Origin: Basidiobolus meristosporus CBS 931.73
Taxonomy: Eukaryota; Basidiobolomycota; Basidiobolomycetes; Basidiobolales; Basidiobolaceae
Reading direction: 5' to 3'
Assembly: GCA_002104905.1 (NCBI GenBank)
Contig: MCFE01000035.1
Span: 124,001-188,000 of the forward strand
Length of the DNA stretch: 64,000 nucleotides
Shown here: piece after piece, positions 57,203 through 64,000 of the stretch
How positions within the stretch are numbered: position 1 is the first letter of the stretch
Layout: each line of letters starts with the position of its first letter
The notes under the pieces: generated by a model
What the model was told of the DNA's origin: nothing
Database searches by the model: none
The model's input: only the letters and a program-made list of their open reading frames with translations
Program-made: the position numbers and the translations under genes

Positions 57203-59714
57203 ATGGATTCCTCAGACTCACGGCTTCCCGAATCGCCGAGTACAACCATCCATCCTCTGGAAGTATGCCACCCAAACGATGAGCATGATGTCGACGATGC
57301 ACACGGCAGTAAGAGTGCTTCGCAACACACCACAACCGATGCCCCATACACTCATACAAAACTCTCAGGCCCAACACTTTACTACAAAGGAAATCCCGAT
57401 GTTCAATACTTTGACTCGCGAGTACTGAATGATTTCTTCCCCAACCAAGACTTCACCGCTGCCGATCAATTGTTCGACGGAAACAGTTACAAAGGGATTT
57501 TTATGGAAGCAAATAGACTTTTATACATACTATACGACTGGGCTGTGGCCTTCGACAGGAGACTGAATACCTCGTTTCCAAGCTACAGCACACTAAAAGT
57601 ACTTAGTATATGGTCGGCCGTTTTCGTCATGGATGCCATCATTCCTGCGGATTTTAGAGTCGAATGGGGGCTCGCATCCTTGATGTCAGCCGTGGCGTGT
57701 GTCAAGGCCTACCAAGCATCTCCCTCGATATCACTTGCGCTCATCCTCTTTTTGCTTTTCATGGATATCATGATCTGGACTGTAGTCCATCCATTGTTAG
57801 ATAATGTGGCTCTATATGTTCTGGCAGATTCTTCGTTTTACTTGTCGATAGCCAGTAGTATTCGAGGGCTCGATTCGTTGTCTTGGCTGATATGTCTTGG
57901 GATCTTCTCGGTCGATTTATACGGAAGATCACTTGGCCCCGCAAGCGGCACTTTATTCGTTCCTATTCATGCTGTGAGCTATGGTGTGTATGTTCTCGCG
58001 GCTGAAACGCTATGTCAGATTATGGAATGGAAGAACCACCGAATATCTTCGTCTGATATTAGCGTAGAGGAGTCTTACTTGAACCAACGATCCCGTCACC
58101 AGTTCCTTCGCATCAACGGCAGTCATGAGACGGATTCCCAGAGCAACGCGGCCCATCGGACCCAAAAGTATTCACCCCTTCGGAAGCCCCGGAGAATACC
58201 CGGCACTATCCGACAACGGCACAGTGCAGCCCCGGCCCCTATCAGCGATCCAGCCTTTCTCAAAGACGCCAAAAGTGGGAAACAGTCTTCAGATTCTCTT
58301 ATACGTACCTCGCACGGAGAAGAAATCCCCAACAGTTTTGATCTATGTATTTCTAGAATCACTCCAGTCTCTGTCACTTTGTATTGGATCCTGCCTGAAA
58401 CGATCTTACATACTTTGGGTGCCTCAGGTAAGGCACACGGAGATGATCACAGTCCAGTACCTACAAAAGTATCTACATCTGTCTCGGAAGAGCCAAAAGA
58501 AAAGAGCACGGAGAGCAGTTCTTCTGGAACCTCCGAAGCGGTTGATGGCCCTAGCACTGCAAACGCCTCTATATTGCCCATAGAGGTCAGCAGTATAAAG
58601 ATCAGGGTCGACAACATGCTCTGGCAGGACGTTGATGTTAGCGTCGAAGAAGCCAACGCTACTATTCAAGGGCTCAACCCCATTACTGAATACGAAGTCA
58701 CCATCACTATCATGGGGTACAGAAGTGCAATATGCCGCTTCTGTACCTCGCCCTCGACTGGTAAGCTGATCTCAATGTCTGAGCTCGCTTCTAGTTAGCA
58801 CTATCTGACGAATTTGCGTCTTTCCACAAACAGGTATAGCGGACCATCATGTCGCCACCACAGAAGCACCCATTGTCGAGCCCAAAATAGAAACACATGC
58901 CGAGGACGAAAAGAAACCCCGGTTACCTGATGAGCCCGATCGCTACGCACTCTACCAAACGCTCACGTCCGAATTGAACTTCGAGAAGCAGCAGAAAAAG
59001 GAGGCTCTGCTATCTTTAAAGAAGTTGAAGCGTGATCTTCAGAAGTCCGAAGCACAGCTTCGTAACGAAATCGAGATTCTAAATCGCAATCTCGCCAAAT
59101 CCAACGCGATGGACGTCCGTTCCAAGTCGCGAATCCAGTTTCTTCAAGAGCATCTTCGGCAAATGGACGCTCATTCGAAATCGGTAGTCGAGGAGATCGC
59201 AGCCGTGAAGCTGGAACAGGCGGAGATACGTAACCGTATCATCAAAGCTGGTGAAGAGGCGAATGCGTGTAGACAACAACTGAAAGAAGTTGAAAAAGAA
59301 CTTCAAAAAATAAGCAACGAACACGCCAAACAATTGAAGGAGATTCAAGCCAAAAACCAGAAATTGTCTGCCACCCATAAAGAAATCAAAAGCAAGATCC
59401 AGGCAATACAAGATACAGAAATCGTGAACCTTCGGAACCAACTCTCGCGTATCGAAGGGGATATTGCTAATGCATTGACACGCCGTACCGAACTAGCAGC
59501 CCGTGAGGATGAAATCTTTGACGCAGAAAAGCGCACCATTCAAACATATGAGGCAGATTGTAGATTGCTCCGACAAGAAATAGCAGAGGCTGAGAAGCGG
59601 GTAGTGATACTTCGAGCAACTATGGAAGACGAGGTTAAGTTTGTTAACCAACTGACTATTGAATGCCAAAACCTCCACTCGGTTCAAGCAAGATCGAGAG
59701 CCGATTCACTTTGA
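57203..59714 (+). CDS. acrB: AcrB-like membrane protein with FN3-like domain and coiled coil
   Basis: Two exons, 57203-58760 and 58834-59714, with a 73-base intron, giving 812 residues in phase. The N-terminal 100 residues are acidic and Ser/Thr/His-rich. Four or five hydrophobic segments follow in about 130-270 (LKVLSIWSAVFVMDAIIP, LALILFLLFMDIMIW, SSFYLSIASSI, WLICLGIFSVDLYG). Residues about 370-530 resemble a fibronectin type III fold (ITPVSVTLYWILPE, then IQGLNPITEYEVTITIMG). The C-terminal about 250 residues are a long coiled coil rich in Glu, Lys and Gln. The architecture matches the fungal AcrB group (ubiquitination-network protein, acriflavine resistance in Aspergillus). That family is poorly characterised, so function is inferred from architecture only. 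ATG 57203 is the first in frame. Confidence 0.72.
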
Positions 59715-61247
59715 GTCGTTTGTCATCTTGTAGATGATTTCTTTCGCTTGTACACAACAAATTGGAGCACTTAACCCATCCCCCGGTTGTTGTTTGCTTT
59801 TCAAGCTGAAAACCCGTGCATAAATTTTGTCAAATAAATTTCAACCATTCGGAAATTTTCATTCACTTGCTCTCTGAGAAAGTACCTTATCAGTATGCTG
59901 GACATCATGGACGAACTGCTACTCATACTCAAATTCGGTTCTATTTATGGCTATTCGACTACTTGTTTTAGTAGAGAGAAACGCTGGGCAGAGATCACAA
60001 ATAGGTGATTAGCACCGGTACACATGAATCCGTTCCAACTTGATCCTCTATCGACTTTCGGCCAGTCTGGTGATCTCGGCGATAGCCGAGTCCACCGACA
60101 ATCGTCGATCCAACAATTACTGGTGACGAAATTATCTGTTGGGCTATAATCCAAATCCTGTATGATTGAAGTGTAAAACAATATAAATGCATCACTTATT
60201 TCTTTCTTATTTCATTAGTTTTAAATTAAGGGTCATCGGAGAGGATTTCTAATTCTGAAGACACAGGGTGTTATATAAGGGCAGCAAAAATGCCTCAATC
60301 CATCTAGGTGTTGGTATTTCAGATGGACCCATCTAGAAATGTAAATCCCCACCTCTTGAAGGCTTAATATATTGATGCTTATTAGTCTATTTTAGTTTGA
60401 CTCATATCTGAACATACTTTAAGACCACCACTCACTTGTATTTAACACAAATCCGAGTGGTTGTGACTGATGGGCGGCAGAAACCAATAGCGTAAAGCTC
60501 TCAACTATCAACTGATGGAGAGATTAATGCTATTGGTTAGATTTCACATCAGCAAATCCTCCCAAGTTAATCAGCTGGGATCAGTGTGATCAGTTCAGAT
60601 TGGTCCTTCAGCCAGCATAATATGAATGTTCCGTTGCAACGCATGGGATTAGCGTTATGAATGCAATGAATAGAGAATAGGATGTTGTTAATATACGCAC
60701 ACTCAGCCGCGAAATGTTTATTTGCCATCAACACACCCACAGGAGAAATCAACATCAACTCTACGCGTGTCTATGCCACTTAGATGATGACCAGCCTGAA
60801 ATAAATCTAACGCTAAGACTGGAGAGCACTGATCCTTTCCAAATTAGCAGCAGCGGAGGGCATCCGCCTCTAGCAGTCTAGTTCGAGTGAATATCACTGA
60901 ATATGAAATTCAGTTAGGAAAATAAGTCAATGCCAATAAGAATTAACAATCGTTTGCGGAAATAGTCCAATCCCAAATGGAATTAAAGGGATCAATAGAA
61001 AATCTCCTTTAGCCTGATCCCTTGAACCGATTGATGTTCGATCCTCTCCTGCCAACAATGCACTTCTTATGCTTACCAATTATTTAGGCTGTGTGTAACA
61101 TCGCATCCTATATATAAAGCCGATGTTTATGGAGCAACAATCATCAATTCAATATTACTTCATAAGCTTGAGTTTTTCTGGGTTTTCGCTTTTCGTGGCG
61201 CTTCTACTCCACTAAATCCTACACTTCGCTACAACATATACACAAAG
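59715..61247. other. Intergenic, promoter side of the copper ATPase
   Basis: About 1.5 kb without supported coding regions. An AATAAA-like element (aaataaatttc, about 59833) serves the AcrB-like gene. I searched by eye for Mac1-type TTTGCTC copper elements before the ATPase and saw none. Confidence 0.4.
61108..61118 (+). promoter_or_regulatory. TATA box of the copper ATPase gene
   Basis: The sequence ctatatataaa lies about 135 bases upstream of the ATG at 61248. A CT-rich stretch and ACAA-rich leader follow, the usual fungal layout. Confidence 0.5.
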
Positions 61248-64000
61248 ATGATCTCCACTTTCACAGTCAGCGGGATGACCTGTTCTGCCTGCGTAAACGC
61301 TATCGAGTCAGCTCTGAAAAAACGTGCTGGCGTCAAACCCGACTCAGTCTCTCTCTCCCTTCTTACTGGCAAGCTTGTGCTTGAACACGATGCAAGCCTC
61401 ATCACAACGGCTGACCTTTCCCAAAACATCGAAGATCTCGGGTATGATGTACTTGACTCGTCATACGAAGAGAACGAGGCAGCCAATGACGATACTGCCA
61501 TCTCGATGGACGGGGATGCCGAGAAGATGACGACCCATCAAAGCAATGACAAAATGGAAAATGCCATTAATACCAAAAAAGAGGTCAAGAAAGTCAGTAC
61601 CATTCGACTGATACTATCTGAGGATCCAGCTTTTACTACAGCCTCACGAAATGTTGATACCCTTAAAGAGCTACTCTTATCAAAGGACGGTATCACTTCG
61701 ATTTCGCTTTCTCTAAGGAACAATGGCAAGGCTACGGAAACAAAGGCTTCAAAGGTCTACAAATCCCTGTATATGAGCAAGTTCAACCGAACAGCAGGGA
61801 TGAACAAGCCGGAGTACTCGCTTACAATCCAGCACCAGGGGCATACTATTGGTATTCGCTCGCTAATTACCATCTGTAAAGAACAAGGCTATCTGGCCAA
61901 AGTTCTTACAAATAACTCCAACCAAAACGTAAATCTTCAGGCGAGGGCCCAGGGAGAAATCCGCAAAGCTCGTAAGAAATTCCTCTTCTCCCTGATATTC
62001 GCTATACCAGCATTTGTCATTTCTATGGTGATTGGAATGTTCCTTCCATCGGACAATGCCGCTTATCTCTTTTTCAAGCAAGACATTTTTGGATTGGAGG
62101 GCCTTGGATTAGGCGCCTTCATCATGTTTATACTCGCAACAATCGTACAATTCACTCTCGGAATCCCATTTGTACAGCATGGTTACAAGTCAATTGTCCG
62201 CGCGAAAACTGCCAACATGGATGTATTAGTTGCCCTTGGGACATGGGTTGCTTACATCGCATCCGTTGTGAACATTATCGTCAAAATCGTAACCCCTTCT
62301 GAGCACATGGATAGCCATATGGATACGCACAACATGGATTTCTTCGAAACGTCCATTTTTTTGATTACTTTCATCCTGCTCGGAAAGTACCTTGAAGCCT
62401 TCGCCAAAGAGAAAACCGTCGATGCCATGGTAAAGCTGACGAACCTTCAACCTGAAAGAGCTATTCTTGTGCATTTGATGGAGAACGGAGAAGTAGAGAA
62501 GGAAGAAGAGCTGCCTCTAGAGTTGATTCAAGTAGGCGATATTTTGAAGGTCAATGCTGGCGGACGCCTTCCATGCGACGGTGTGATTGTTCGCGGATCC
62601 ACTGCAATAGATGAGTCCATGCTAACAGGAGAGCCAGTCCCTGTGCCCAAAGATGTTGAGGATGAAGTGACTGGCGCCACCATCAACCAAAGCGCAACTA
62701 TCTTTATGAGAGCAACACGTGTTGCATCGGACACAACCCTTTCGCAGATTATAGACCTCGTACAGTCGGCACAAGCCACTAAATCCCCACTAGAAGCGCT
62801 GGGCGATCGTATATCCCACTTCTTTGTCCCAATCGTCGTATTTCTGGCCATCCTGGTGTTCGTCATTTGGATATTGCTAACTCATTTTGGCCGGATTCCG
62901 CAAGACTGGATCCCAATGAACCAGGGCAACGTGTTGTTTAGTTTATTCTTTGGATTGTCGGTCTTAGTGATTGCGTGTCCATGCGCGCTGGGCCTTGCTA
63001 GTCCAACTGCCGTCATGGTGGGAACTGGAGTAGCTGCCAAGTACGGTATCCTTATCAAGGGTGGTGGTGATACCATGGAACGTGCAAGTAAATTTGATGC
63101 AGTTGTTTTCGACAAAACTGGCACCTTGACATTGGGGAGACCAGAGGTGGCTTCCGTAAAAAGCTTAGGTTTCAACGACGCGGAAGCCAGCGATTGGATT
63201 CAAAAAGTAGCTCAACTCTTGGCCTGCTCCAGCGATCATCCATTGTCCAAGGCAATCTCGAAATACACGCAGGCCAATGGAAACCTTGATAAGGTTTCGA
63301 TTACCTTGGAGTCGGTGAAGGAAGTCCCCGGAAGAGGCCTCATGGCCGAAATCTCCACATCATATATTCCAAAGGCATTGGTGTCAGCTCTCGGCTTAGA
63401 TAGAAAGAATTCATCAGGAGCACTTCGGTTCTCGGTTGTTTACGGCAATGAAAATTGGATGACCCAGAACCAGTGCGAGTATCCAGCCACTATATACTCA
63501 CCGCTGATTCGCGCAGAGTTGGATAAACACCAATCTGAAGGTGGGACGCTTGTTATGCTCGGCTTCTCTCTATTGGGTTCGGCGAATGACCTGAAAGAAA
63601 AATCCCCTCTACAACAGAATGGCCACGTTTTGGGCTATTTTGTTCTGGCCGATATTATCCGCGAAGAAGCGAAGAGCACTATCGACGCCCTTAAGAAACA
63701 AGGCAAACAAGTGTGGATGATTACGGGTGATAACGAGCTGACCGCCAAATCTGTAGCTGGTAAATTGGGGATTGAGAACATTCTGGCGAATGTACTTCCG
63801 GAACATAAAAAAGCCAAAGTGCAATGGCTCCAACAGCAGCCTATCCAGAAGGTCAATCCCGACCCAAGCCCATTCAGAGCCCGCAGCCGATTCTTCCGAT
63901 GGAAGGTTAGTCCCATGCAGCAAGCTCCAACAAAACGGATGCTAGTTGCTATGGTTGGTGATGGTATAAACGACTCACCAGCCCTGGCTCAAGCAGACAT
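61248..64000 (+). CDS. CCC2: Copper-transporting P1B-type ATPase (Ccc2/ATP7 family), 3' end outside window
   Basis: Open from ATG 61248 to the window edge, 917 codons without an intron. The N-terminal heavy-metal-associated domain has GMTCSAC (CxxC at residues 12-15). A second HMA-like region (about 120-220) lacks CxxC. The P1B core follows: membrane helices from about 245, TGEP in the actuator domain, the membrane CPC metal site (IACPCALG), the phosphorylation box DKTGT, an SSDHPL box (SEHPL in most relatives), MITGDNELTA and the hinge GDGINDSPAL just before the edge. Cu+ moves to the Golgi lumen to load multicopper oxidases (for example Fet3 for iron uptake). The last membrane helices and stop lie beyond 64000. 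Copper specificity follows from CPC with the downstream layout. Confidence 0.96.
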   Translation, partial: MISTFTVSGMTCSACVNAIESALKKRAGVKPDSVSLSLLTGKLVLEHDASLITTADLSQNIEDLGYDVLDSSYEENEAANDDTAISMDGDAEKMTTHQSNDKMENAINTKKEVKKVSTIRLILSEDPAFTTASRNVDTLKELLLSKDGITSISLSLRNNGKATETKASKVYKSLYMSKFNRTAGMNKPEYSLTIQHQGHTIGIRSLITICKEQGYLAKVLTNNSNQNVNLQARAQGEIRKARKKFLFSLIFAIPAFVISMVIGMFLPSDNAAYLFFKQDIFGLEGLGLGAFIMFILATIVQFTLGIPFVQHGYKSIVRAKTANMDVLVALGTWVAYIASVVNIIVKIVTPSEHMDSHMDTHNMDFFETSIFLITFILLGKYLEAFAKEKTVDAMVKLTNLQPERAILVHLMENGEVEKEEELPLELIQVGDILKVNAGGRLPCDGVIVRGSTAIDESMLTGEPVPVPKDVEDEVTGATINQSATIFMRATRVASDTTLSQIIDLVQSAQATKSPLEALGDRISHFFVPIVVFLAILVFVIWILLTHFGRIPQDWIPMNQGNVLFSLFFGLSVLVIACPCALGLASPTAVMVGTGVAAKYGILIKGGGDTMERASKFDAVVFDKTGTLTLGRPEVASVKSLGFNDAEASDWIQKVAQLLACSSDHPLSKAISKYTQANGNLDKVSITLESVKEVPGRGLMAEISTSYIPKALVSALGLDRKNSSGALRFSVVYGNENWMTQNQCEYPATIYSPLIRAELDKHQSEGGTLVMLGFSLLGSANDLKEKSPLQQNGHVLGYFVLADIIREEAKSTIDALKKQGKQVWMITGDNELTAKSVAGKLGIENILANVLPEHKKAKVQWLQQQPIQKVNPDPSPFRARSRFFRWKVSPMQQAPTKRMLVAMVGDGINDSPALAQAD

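Noticed and set aside
1-64000. CRISPR arrays, tRNA, rRNA, bacterial operons or phage genes
   Set aside because: No regular spaced repeats, no tRNA/5S-like boxes found by eye, and all genes are eukaryotic with spliceosomal introns. A tRNAscan or Infernal run would be decisive.

Overview
This window is nuclear DNA of a fungus. The genes are mosaics of short exons with introns of mostly 50-65 bases, with GT-AG borders and CTAAC-like branch sites. The conserved genes are fungal in type: a Rom2-type Rho1 GEF, kexin with a transmembrane tail, an Mif2-type CENP-C, a Net1/Dnt1-like nucleolar protein, an AcrB-like membrane protein and a Tgl-type lipase. A clear T-box transcription factor (34505-36284) points away from the Dikarya, because fungal T-box genes are known mainly from early-diverging lineages. 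I cannot name the species.

Layout. 0.3-4.5 kb: a GT2 polysaccharide synthase (+) and a KA1-containing protein kinase (-). 4.5-9.3 kb: AT-rich, almost gene-free, with a few coding-like fragments near 6.4-7.7 kb. 9.3-10.5 kb: PRCC-like protein. 13.1-13.6 kb: a small, very acidic protein (-). 15.3-18.1 kb: patatin-type triacylglycerol lipase with 13 introns. 18.8-22.8 kb: DEP-RhoGEF-PH-CNH Rho1 activator, with one GC-AG intron. 23.5-24.1 kb: ribosomal protein eL33. 25.4-27.5 kb: Npl4. 27.9-28.4 kb: stand-alone response-regulator receiver (-). 28.5-34.5 kb: about 6 kb of AT-rich DNA holding a diverged inverted repeat pair. 34.5-37.6 kb: T-box factor and a FIT/Scs3 lipid-droplet protein.

38.7-43.4 kb: Crb2/Rad9/53BP1-type checkpoint mediator with Tudor and BRCT domains. 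43.6-45.2 kb: choline/ethanolamine phosphotransferase (-), divergent from kexin (45.7-48.1 kb, +). 48.3-49.3 kb: an orphan seven-helix protein (-). 50.1-52.2 kb: CENP-C/Mif2 (-). 52.5-55.0 kb: Net1/Dnt1-like protein (-). 55.3-56.4 kb: a decayed RPP40 (RNase P/MRP subunit) gene (-). 57.2-59.7 kb: AcrB-like membrane/FN3/coiled-coil protein. 61.2 kb to the end: a copper P-type ATPase that runs off the window.

This is ordinary eukaryotic chromosome, not an operon. Loose functional themes are ER/lipid-droplet metabolism (lipase, FIT, CDP-alcohol phosphotransferase), chromosome and mitosis functions (CENP-C, Net1-like, Crb2-like, PRCC) and the secretory pathway (kexin, copper ATPase). The most unusual items are the fungal T-box gene, the RPP40 relic and the inverted repeat in the long gene-poor tract. 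I saw no tRNA, rRNA, CRISPR array or intact transposon.
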